64,000 nucleotides of DNA. Origin: Actomonas aquatica. Its GTDB lineage: Bacteria; Verrucomicrobiota; Verrucomicrobiia; Opitutales; Opitutaceae. The notes under the pieces are model-generated. The model was not told the DNA's origin. It ran no database searches and worked only from the letters and a program-made list of their open reading frames with translations. The position numbers were made by a program, and so were the translations under genes. Position 1 is the stretch's first letter. Every line of letters begins with the position of its first letter. The stretch spans positions 868,001-932,000 of the forward strand of contig NZ_CP139781.1 of NCBI RefSeq assembly GCF_019679435.2, given 5' to 3'. Shown here in pieces: positions 16,426 through 23,730 of this stretch.

Positions 16426-17775
16426 ATGCAACTCGACCCCAACCTCTCCCGCCGCAGTTTCCTCAAAAAAACCTCAATCGCCTCCACCGCCGCCATGGCG
16501 TTTCCGGCGATCATGAAAGGCCAGGGCGGCGCCGCTTCGCCCAATTCGAAGCTCAATCTCGCCATCGTCGGCGTCGGCGGTCGCGGTCGCAACGCCATCG
16601 AGGCCCTGGTGGGCGAGACCTTCGTCGCCTTCTGCGACGTCGACGACAAGATGGCCGCCGAGGCGTATCAGAATTATCCCGACGTCCCTCGCTTCCGCGA
16701 CTACCGCGAAATGTTCGCCACTATGGGCGACAAGATCGACGGCGTGGTCATCTCCACGCCCGACCACATGCACTTCCCGATCGCGATGACCGCGATCGCT
16801 CACGGCAAACACGTTTACGTCGAAAAGCCGCTCACCCACACGGTTGAGGAAGCCCGCCTTCTGACCGCCGCCGCCAAGAAAGCCGGCGTCATCACCCAGA
16901 TGGGCAACCAAGGTCACAGCAACGAAGGCACCCGCCTCCTCAAAGAGTGGATCGCCGCCGGCGTGCTCGGCGAGGTGCGTGAAGTGCACAGCTGGACCAA
17001 TCGTCCGATCTGGCCGCAGGGCCTGCCGTGGCCCGACCACAGCAAGATGCTTCCCGTGGTGCCCGACACCCTCGATTGGAACCTCTGGCTCGGTGTCGCG
17101 CCGGAACGCGCCTACGACCCGGCTTACGTGCCCTTCGCTTGGCGCGGTTGGTGGGACTTCGGCTGCGGCGCCTTTGGCGACATGGCCTGCCACATCATGG
17201 ACGCGGCCTACTGGGGCCTCGAACTTACCGCGCCGACGGCCGTGGAAGCGTTCTCCGCCAAGATGACGGAACACGCCTGCCCGGTCAGCTCGGTGGTGAA
17301 GTTCGACTTTGCCGCGCGCGGCAACATGCCCAGCGTGAAGTGGACCTGGTATGATGGCGGTCTCACCCCCACCCTGCCGCCCGAATTCGAAGCCGGCCGC
17401 CAACTCCCGCGCGACGGCTCCGGCAGCTTCATCATCGGCTCCGAAGCGAGCGTGCTGAGCACCACCTACAACAGCTCGATCCGCATCTTCCCGGAAACCA
17501 AGATGCGCGAGATCGCGCCGAACCTGCCGCCCAAGACCCTGCCGCGCGTGCCGACCAGCAACCACCACGAAGCTTGGGCCATCGCCATCCGCGAGGGTTA
17601 TCAGCCGGCCGCCAATTTCGACTACGCCGGCCCGTTCAGCGAGACCGTGCTGCTCGGCAACGTGGCCATCCGGGCCAACCGCCGCATCGAATGGGACGCC
17701 GCCAACATGAAGATCCCCAACCTGCCGTCGGCGGAGCAATACCTCACCAAGTCCTACCGCCCGGGCTTCTTCTAA
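16426..17775 (+). CDS. Tat-exported Gfo/Idh/MocA oxidoreductase 1
   Basis: The protein has 449 residues. The twin-arginine signal is at 7-33 (LSRRSFLKKTS, RR at 9-10). The Rossmann domain starts at about 44 with AIVGVGGRGRN, and the family signature YVEKPLTHTVEEA contains K134. The C-terminal alpha/beta substrate domain includes DFGCGAFGDMACHIMD, typical of the Verrucomicrobia/Planctomycetes group. It probably oxidises or reduces a sugar or polyol with tightly bound NAD(P) carried through the Tat system. It is the first gene of a four-gene run: oxidoreductase, DoxX-like protein, second oxidoreductase, discoidin-like protein. Confidence 0.88.
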   Translation: MQLDPNLSRRSFLKKTSIASTAAMAFPAIMKGQGGAASPNSKLNLAIVGVGGRGRNAIEALVGETFVAFCDVDDKMAAEAYQNYPDVPRFRDYREMFATMGDKIDGVVISTPDHMHFPIAMTAIAHGKHVYVEKPLTHTVEEARLLTAAAKKAGVITQMGNQGHSNEGTRLLKEWIAAGVLGEVREVHSWTNRPIWPQGLPWPDHSKMLPVVPDTLDWNLWLGVAPERAYDPAYVPFAWRGWWDFGCGAFGDMACHIMDAAYWGLELTAPTAVEAFSAKMTEHACPVSSVVKFDFAARGNMPSVKWTWYDGGLTPTLPPEFEAGRQLPRDGSGSFIIGSEASVLSTTYNSSIRIFPETKMREIAPNLPPKTLPRVPTSNHHEAWAIAIREGYQPAANFDYAGPFSETVLLGNVAIRANRRIEWDAANMKIPNLPSAEQYLTKSYRPGFF

Positions 17776-17824
17776 GCCTCACGCTCCGCAATCCGATCCC
17801 GGCTGATTCACTTACCTCCACACC

Positions 17825-18337
17825 ATGTCCAACCCTGACCAAAACCTCGCCTCCACCTTCGCCTTCTGGGTGCTGCGTCTGTGGCTCGGCGTCCGCGCCG
17901 TGTTCACCGGCCTCGAAAAATACGCCGGCACCGTCACCGAGCAGCAACCGTTGCTCGATGAATTCGGTGAACCCGACATCAACGGCGCCATGGTGGAGGT
18001 GTCCAACAAAGTGTATGGACTCGAGCACTACCACGGCATCCCGGTGCCGCTCGCGGACAAGTTTGCCGCCGAACCGCTGCTGCCGGGCTGGGCGCTCGGA
18101 ATCTACGACACGGTGCTGGGTCCTCTGCTCATCGCCATGGGCATCACGCTGCTGCTCGGCATCGCGCCGCGCATCTCGCTGCTGGTGCACGGCCTAGTCT
18201 ATGTGAGCCTCACGGTGGGTCTGATCCTCATCAAGCAAGACGGCGGCATCGCGTGGCTCGGCATCCACGTCGCGCTGGTCGCCCTCGCCCTGCGCCTCGT
18301 GCAGCACGACCGCTTCTCCATCCTCAAGAAGTGGTGA
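17825..18337 (+). CDS. DoxX-like four-helix membrane protein
   Basis: The protein has 170 residues and four predicted membrane helices at about 12-33, 92-113, 117-136 and 142-160. A soluble loop (about 35-90) separates the first helix from the rest. The overall layout, and FWVLRLWLGVRAVFTGLEKY near the start, resemble the DoxX/TQO small-subunit superfamily, which includes quinone-linked proteins. The family call is tentative. It sits 49 bases after the first Tat oxidoreductase and 103 bases before the second, so an electron-transfer or membrane-partner role for those enzymes is possible but unproven. Confidence 0.55.
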   Translation: MSNPDQNLASTFAFWVLRLWLGVRAVFTGLEKYAGTVTEQQPLLDEFGEPDINGAMVEVSNKVYGLEHYHGIPVPLADKFAAEPLLPGWALGIYDTVLGPLLIAMGITLLLGIAPRISLLVHGLVYVSLTVGLILIKQDGGIAWLGIHVALVALALRLVQHDRFSILKKW

Positions 18338-18440
18338 CGTGCATCGACTGCGCTGGAGGGAAACCGCGAGCCGCATTCGCTGTCTCCTTCCGACCCGTCG
18401 CTCTCCGCCTGAACGTTACGCCCTCGGATATTAAGAATTT

Positions 18441-19784
18441 ATGACCGACTCCCCTTCCCCTCAGTTAAACCCCACGTCCTGGTCCCGCCGCGGCTTCCTC
18501 AAAACCGGCCTCGCTGCCGGCGGCATGGTGCTCGCCGCCCCGGCCGTGCTCCGTGGCCAACCGTCCGCCAACGCGATCAACATCGCGCTCGTCGGCGTCG
18601 GCTCGCAGGGCCGCGTGTTGCTCGATTCGATGCTCAACATCCCTGAGCTCAACTTCGTGGCCGTCTGCGACATCTGGGAACTTTCCCAACGCTACGGCGT
18701 GAACCGCCTCAAGAAGGCTGGCTTCAACCCCAACGGCTACACCGACATCGAGGACATGCTCGCCAAGGAGCAGAACCTCGACGCCGTCATCATCGCCACC
18801 CCCGACTTCTGGCACGCCCCGCACACCAACATGTGCCTCAAGGCCGGCCTCCACGTCTACTGCGAGAAGATGATGGCCCACACCGTCGAGTCGGCCCGCT
18901 CGATGGTCCAGACCATGCGCGAAACCGGCAAGCTGCTGCAGATCGGCCACCAACGCCGCAGCAACCCGCGCTACCTGCACGCGCTGCACAACATCATCGA
19001 GAAGGCCAAGATCCCCGGCCGTATCACCAACATCAACGGCCAGTGGAACCGCGCCGTCTCCGAAGATCTCGGCTGGCCCAAACGCTACGAGATCCCGGCC
19101 GACACCTTGCAGCGCTACGGCTTCAAGGACATGCACCAGTTCCGCAATTGGCGCTGGTTCAAAGACCTCTCCGGCGGCCCCATCTCCGACCTCGGCGCCC
19201 ACCAGATCGACATCTTCAACTGGTTCCTCGGCACCGGCCCGAAGAGCGTCATGGCCTCCGGCGGCGCCGACTACTACGACACCCACGAATGGTATGACAA
19301 CGTCATGGCCATCTTCGAATACGACACCGCCCAGGGCCCGGTGCGCGCCTTCTACCAGGTGCTCACCACCACCAGCGCCGGCGGCGGATACTTCGAGCAG
19401 TTTATGGGCGACGAGGGTTCGGTGAAGATCTCCGAGAACCCGAATCTCACCAAAGTTTACCGCGAAGACCGCGCCCCCGATTGGGAAAAATGGATCGAGC
19501 TAAACTACCTGCGTCGCTCCGCCGGAGCCCCCGCCCCCAAGGAAGCCGCCACCGTCGACGTGCGCGAAACCGCGCCCCTCGTCGCGTATGATCTCCCCGT
19601 CGTGCTCGACAAACCGCTGCACCAACCCCACCTCGAAAACTTCTTCGCTGCCGTGCGAGGTCAGGCCAAACTCAACTGCGACGCCGCTCACGCCTTCGAA
19701 AGCGAAGCCGCCATCTTCAAGGTCAACCCGGCCGTCGCCGCCCGCAAGGCCCTCGACTTCACCCCCGAAGACTTCAAAGCCTGA
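18441..19784 (+). CDS. Tat-exported Gfo/Idh/MocA oxidoreductase 2 (EKM variant)
   Basis: The protein has 447 residues. The twin-arginine signal is at 14-40 (SRRGFLKTGLAAGG, RR at 16-17, ending VLRGQ). The nucleotide-binding loop ALVGVGSQGR is at 49-58. Where most relatives have EKP, this one has YCEKMMAHTVE: K143 is kept but the proline is M144. The substrate domain includes FRNWRWFKDLSGGPISDLGAHQID, read in two pieces, with the usual conserved H-x2-D. It is similar in plan to the oxidoreductase at 16426 but clearly a different subfamily. A discoidin-like gene follows 17 bases downstream. Confidence 0.87.
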   Translation: MTDSPSPQLNPTSWSRRGFLKTGLAAGGMVLAAPAVLRGQPSANAINIALVGVGSQGRVLLDSMLNIPELNFVAVCDIWELSQRYGVNRLKKAGFNPNGYTDIEDMLAKEQNLDAVIIATPDFWHAPHTNMCLKAGLHVYCEKMMAHTVESARSMVQTMRETGKLLQIGHQRRSNPRYLHALHNIIEKAKIPGRITNINGQWNRAVSEDLGWPKRYEIPADTLQRYGFKDMHQFRNWRWFKDLSGGPISDLGAHQIDIFNWFLGTGPKSVMASGGADYYDTHEWYDNVMAIFEYDTAQGPVRAFYQVLTTTSAGGGYFEQFMGDEGSVKISENPNLTKVYREDRAPDWEKWIELNYLRRSAGAPAPKEAATVDVRETAPLVAYDLPVVLDKPLHQPHLENFFAAVRGQAKLNCDAAHAFESEAAIFKVNPAVAARKALDFTPEDFKA

Positions 19785-19801
19785 ACGTCCCTTCCCCTAT
19801 T

Positions 19802-20449
19802 ATGATTCGTCCCCTGATTTTCACCGCCCTCGCCACCTGCGCGACTGTCGCCCTCGCCGAGTCGAAGCTTGAGCTTGAGTTTCCGCCGCCGAAGGTCACC
19901 TCCACCCCGGCGCCGATCAAGCTGTCCAACCTCGAAGCCCCCAACACTCCGGCTCCCGACATCATGGTCCCCAACGACGTCACCAACGTCGCCGCCGGCA
20001 AGACCGTCACCTCCTCCGACCCGTGGCCCATCATCGGCGAACTCGATATGGTCACCGACGGCGACAAGGAGTCCGAGGACGGTTACTACGTCGAACTCGG
20101 CGAGATGCAGCAATGGGTGCAGATCGACCTCGAGTCCGAAACCGAGATCTTCGGCATCGGCCTGTGGCACTACCACGCCCAGCCGCGCGCCTACCTCGAT
20201 GTGATTGTGCAGGTATCCAACGACCCGGAATTCGCCTCCGGCGTGACCACCCTCTTTAACAACGACAACGACAACTCCTCCGACATGGGTCGCGGTGAGG
20301 ACCCGGCGTATCTGGAAAAGAACTACGGCCGCCTCATCCCCGGCAAACAGGCCAAAGCCCGCTACGTGCGCCTCTATTCCAATGGCAATACCAGCGACGG
20401 CCTGAACCACTACATCGAGGTCGAAGTCTTCGGTCGTCCGGTCGAATAA
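19802..20449 (+). CDS. Secreted discoidin (F5/8 type C)-like protein
   Basis: The protein has 215 residues. The signal peptide is at about 1-20 (MIRPLIFTALATCATVALAE). The body has the jelly-roll pattern of F5/8 type C domains: NVAAGKTVTSSDPWP, DMVTDGD, WVQIDLESETEIFGIGLWHY and ARYVRLYSNG near the end. Such domains bind carbohydrates or cell surfaces. It ends the Tat-oxidoreductase run and is followed by a strong terminator, so it probably acts with those exported enzymes on a surface or extracellular glycan. No catalytic residues are visible. Confidence 0.75.
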   Translation: MIRPLIFTALATCATVALAESKLELEFPPPKVTSTPAPIKLSNLEAPNTPAPDIMVPNDVTNVAAGKTVTSSDPWPIIGELDMVTDGDKESEDGYYVELGEMQQWVQIDLESETEIFGIGLWHYHAQPRAYLDVIVQVSNDPEFASGVTTLFNNDNDNSSDMGRGEDPAYLEKNYGRLIPGKQAKARYVRLYSNGNTSDGLNHYIEVEVFGRPVE

Positions 20450-20475
20450 ACGTTTCGATCCCTCCCCCTTCTCCC

Positions 20476-20505
20476 AACGGCCTCACCTTTGCGTGAGGCC
20501 GTTTT
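20476..20505 (+). terminator. Rho-independent terminator after the discoidin-like gene
   Basis: AACGGCCTCAC (20476-20486) pairs perfectly with GTGAGGCCGTT (20493-20503) around a 6-base loop and runs into TTTT at 20502-20505. The 11-bp stem lies 27 bases after the stop codon and closes the oxidoreductase operon. Confidence 0.9.
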
Positions 20506-20551
20506 GCTTCCGGCCTTGTCGCCTCCCAGCCCACCTGAAACCGTAACGCCG

Positions 20552-22063
20552 ATGGCGCGCCCTCGCCCTACCCCCGACTCCTCCAGCCGCCGCCAGACGG
20601 TCTGGCTGCTGCTCGCGTTGGCGGCGGTGTTTCTCGGGCTTTTCTGGCGCGGTCAGCACCTCGACAACCGACCGCTGCACGCCGACGAAGCCGTGCAGGC
20701 CTGGCAGACTTGGAACCTCCTCCGCGGGGAAGGTTATCGCTACGATCCACTCGATCGCCACGGTCCCTCGCTCTACTACGGCGCAGCGATGTATCATCGG
20801 CTGTTGGGCGGCGATGCGGCCACTTTTGACGACGTGGCGGCCCGTCGTTTTGTCCTACTCGCCGGCGCGCTCACCCTCGCGTTGTTTGCTTTAGCTCCGC
20901 TTCGGCGCGGCTACGCACCGGCCCTCGGCGTGCTGGTCGCCGGACTGCTGGCGTTTGAAACCCTCAGCTCGCTCTACCAAACCTACTTCGTGCAGGAGGC
21001 ATGGCTCGCGCTGTTCGTTTGGAGCTTCGTGTTCCTGCTCCTTGCACCGCGGTCGCACAGTAATCTTTTCGCGCTCGGCTTGGTGGCTGGACTCGCCCAA
21101 GCGACCAAGGAGGTCGCGCCGCTCTACCTGCTGCTGGCGTGGCTGGGGGTGCGCCGGTTTCGCGAGCCATCGACCACGCTGACGTGGCCTGATCGCGTTT
21201 GGACCGTCGTGGGATTCCTCATCCCCTTCGTCGCGCTCTACTCCAGCTTTGGCAGTCACTGGGGCGGTTTGGTGGACGCCTTCCGCACCTACGCGCTGCA
21301 GGCTCAACGCATCGGCGGCGACGCCCATCATTACCCGTGGTGGCACTACCTGCGCACCTTCGGTGTGCTCCCAACCGGCGGACCCGCGTGGGGCCAATAC
21401 CCGTTACTATTGCTGGCCTTGGTCGGAGCAGGATTGGCGCTGCGCCGCTCAGCGGCCCCACTGCACCGCGCCGCCACCGTGCTGACCGTCGGCCTGTTGG
21501 TGATCCATAGCGCCATCCCCTACAAAACGCCGTGGCTCATGCTGACTCCCATGCTGGGCCTGTGCCTGCTCGCGGCCTACACCTTGCTTGAGCTCGGCCG
21601 GCGCGGCCGCTGGTTCGCCGCGATCGCAGCGGTGCTGCTGGTCGGCACGATGGCCCAATCCGCCCATGTCGGGCGTCTCGCCCTCGACCGCTATCCGGGC
21701 GACGCACGCAACCCCTACTTCTACCAACAAACGCCGCGCCCGTTCTTGCGGGTGCTGGATCGTATCCAAGATCTGGAGCGTGTGCTCGACCGTCCTCTAC
21801 GTATCGCAGTCGTGAGCCCCGACCATGCCTGGCCGCTGCCGTGGTATCTGCGGAACCGCGAACAAGCAGGCTTCTTTGATCAGAAGCCTCCCTCCAACCT
21901 CAATACGTGGGATGTCGTGATCTGGGACAGCCAGCTCGGCTCGTTCGCCGAGGGCCAACCCGACGGCGCGCTCATGGTCGATTACGTCGGGTTGCGTCCG
22001 AATGTGCTGCTCGAAATCTCGGTGCAACGCGGGTTGTTTGACCGCACCTACGCCACGCCATGA
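20552..22063 (+). CDS. Agl23-like (TIGR03663) polytopic GT-C membrane protein
   Basis: The protein has 503 residues from the ATG at 20552; an upstream in-frame start at 20489 would run through the terminator, so it is rejected. It has about ten membrane segments, beginning at 17-33. The first periplasmic loop has NRPLHADEAVQAWQTW, the acidic GT-C-type motif, followed by the RHGPSLYY segment typical of the TIGR03663 'flippase activity-associated protein Agl23' group. Members are thought to transfer a sugar from a polyprenyl-phosphate donor. The stop overlaps the start of the next gene (ATGA), so it is translationally coupled to the ApbE-GT2 fusion. Confidence 0.85.
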   Translation: MARPRPTPDSSSRRQTVWLLLALAAVFLGLFWRGQHLDNRPLHADEAVQAWQTWNLLRGEGYRYDPLDRHGPSLYYGAAMYHRLLGGDAATFDDVAARRFVLLAGALTLALFALAPLRRGYAPALGVLVAGLLAFETLSSLYQTYFVQEAWLALFVWSFVFLLLAPRSHSNLFALGLVAGLAQATKEVAPLYLLLAWLGVRRFREPSTTLTWPDRVWTVVGFLIPFVALYSSFGSHWGGLVDAFRTYALQAQRIGGDAHHYPWWHYLRTFGVLPTGGPAWGQYPLLLLALVGAGLALRRSAAPLHRAATVLTVGLLVIHSAIPYKTPWLMLTPMLGLCLLAAYTLLELGRRGRWFAAIAAVLLVGTMAQSAHVGRLALDRYPGDARNPYFYQQTPRPFLRVLDRIQDLERVLDRPLRIAVVSPDHAWPLPWYLRNREQAGFFDQKPPSNLNTWDVVIWDSQLGSFAEGQPDGALMVDYVGLRPNVLLEISVQRGLFDRTYATP

Positions 22064-23730
22064 GTAACCCGCCCCCGCTTGTTCAATTGCTCGAACTCGA
22101 AGGCCTGCAGCGCTTCGAACACGAGGCCATGGCGACTCAGTTTGTGCTGCATTTGGCTCCGCCGCCTGGCGGCTCGGTCCGGCAGGTGGCCGCCGAAGCG
22201 TTTGCCTTACTCGACCGCCTGGAGGACCAGCTCAGCTTTTACCGCGAAGGCAGCGACGTCACGCGGATCAACCGCGCGTCGCCGGGCGAGGTCGTGCGCA
22301 TCAACGAAATCACCCACCATTGCCTGCTCACCGCGCTGGAAGTGTCGGCCGCCAGTGCAGGCGCCTTCGACCCCTTTGCCGGTGGTGCAGCCCTGATCGC
22401 CAAGGGTCAGCCGCTACCGCCGCACTTGCGCGACGTTCCTTCGCCCGAGCCCGACGATCAACGTCCGGCACTGGCGCTGGATCCCGCGCAGCCGCTGATC
22501 ACCAAACTCGAGGGCAGCCGCTGGCTAGACCTCGGCGCCGTCGGCAAAGGCGCCGCCCTCAACGCGATGGCTGCGCTGCTGCAGGACTGGGATATTCCCA
22601 CCGCCGTGCTCGTGGCCGGCGGCTCCAGCATCAAGGTGTTCGGCCCACCGCCGCAAAGCGACCAAACCACTTGGACGCTGCGTCTCGCCGCGCTCCCCGG
22701 CCAACCGGAAGTTGAACTCCCCGCCCCCTTCGCCCTCGGCGCCTCCGGCGGCGGGTTCCAAGCCGGCCACATCATCGCACCAAGCGGTTTCACTTCTCGC
22801 ACGCAATCGCTGGTGCTGGCGCCGGACGCCGCCCTCGCCGATGCACTTTCAACGGCTGCTTACCTGCTATCCGACGACGCCCTGCAACGTCTGTTTGCCG
22901 AAGCCGAAGATTGCGCGGTCTTGGCGACGCGCGAGAGAGCGGCGCCGCTGCGCACGGGTGTATTCGCCACGTGGAGACGAGCGGCTCCGCAACTCTCGCT
23001 GGTCATTCCCTGTTGGCGTGAACAGGAACGCCTGCCGCCGTTTCTTGAAGCCCTCGCAGCAGCCATCGACACCGCTGCGCTGCCGGTGGAAGTGCTCGTC
23101 GTCGACGATGGTTCACCCGCCGACGATGCTGCCGCCACCCGCGAGGCGGTGCGACGTATCAGCGAACGTTTCCCGCAAATCCAGCCGATGATCGACATCG
23201 ATCGCCACCGCGGCAAAGGCGGGGCGGTGTATTGGGGTTGGCGCCACGCCGCCCCCTCCGTGCAGTGGCTGGGTTTTGTCGATGCCGACGGCGCGATTCC
23301 GCCCGAAGAAGTCGTGCGCGGCATCCAGCAGACGCTAGCTCAACCCGACGACGCGTCACCGCGCCTCATCGCCGCGACACGCTACCACCGCGATTCGACG
23401 CGACGCGTTCAGCGTGGATTCTGGCGACAACGCACCGGCGGCTGGTTCGCCAACTGGGCCCGCACTCAGTTGCAACTCGGCGCCGCCGACAGCCAATGTG
23501 GTTTTAAGGTGGTTCCCGCGGCGTGGTGGCGTGATCGCGAGCCATGGCAGGTCGACGGTTATGACTTCGACCTCGAGCTCTTGCTGGCCGCACGTGACGA
23601 CCAACTCACCGTGAGAAACCTTCCGATCACGTGGCGCGAAATCCCGGGATCCCACGTCGGCGTCGGCGACGGTCTGAACCTGGTCAAAGTCGTCAAACGC
23701 CTCCGCCGCGAACGGCCGCCAAGGGGCTAA
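22060..23730 (+). CDS. Fusion of ApbE-like FMN transferase domain and dolichol-phosphate-type GT2
   Basis: The protein has 556 residues. Residues about 20-300 follow the ApbE (FAD:protein FMN transferase) order: AMATQF (MGT in relatives), FDPFAGGA, LDLGAVGKGAALNAM (157-170), VLVAGGSSIKVFG (183-195), GASGGGF, GHIIAP and DALSTA (261-266, the magnesium/FAD site). Residues about 311-540 are a GT-A family 2 domain like polyprenyl-phosphate hexosyltransferases: LVIPCWREQERL, VVDDGSP (D349/D350), RGKGGAV (384-390) and DADG (408-411). No membrane segment is visible. The gene is coupled to the Agl23-like gene by ATGA. Together they suggest a polyprenyl-linked sugar donor made by this GT and used by the GT-C protein; the role of the ApbE part is unknown. 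Confidence 0.85.
   Translation: MSNPPPLVQLLELEGLQRFEHEAMATQFVLHLAPPPGGSVRQVAAEAFALLDRLEDQLSFYREGSDVTRINRASPGEVVRINEITHHCLLTALEVSAASAGAFDPFAGGAALIAKGQPLPPHLRDVPSPEPDDQRPALALDPAQPLITKLEGSRWLDLGAVGKGAALNAMAALLQDWDIPTAVLVAGGSSIKVFGPPPQSDQTTWTLRLAALPGQPEVELPAPFALGASGGGFQAGHIIAPSGFTSRTQSLVLAPDAALADALSTAAYLLSDDALQRLFAEAEDCAVLATRERAAPLRTGVFATWRRAAPQLSLVIPCWREQERLPPFLEALAAAIDTAALPVEVLVVDDGSPADDAAATREAVRRISERFPQIQPMIDIDRHRGKGGAVYWGWRHAAPSVQWLGFVDADGAIPPEEVVRGIQQTLAQPDDASPRLIAATRYHRDSTRRVQRGFWRQRTGGWFANWARTQLQLGAADSQCGFKVVPAAWWRDREPWQVDGYDFDLELLLAARDDQLTVRNLPITWREIPGSHVGVGDGLNLVKVVKRLRRERPPRG

Noticed and set aside
16474..17739. A 421-codon open frame opposite Tat oxidoreductase 1
   Set aside because: Antisense to a gene with clear Tat and Rossmann motifs.
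20489..20551. Start of the Agl23-like protein inside the upstream terminator
   Set aside because: The codons would lie in the terminator stem-loop, and the added residues have no family character.
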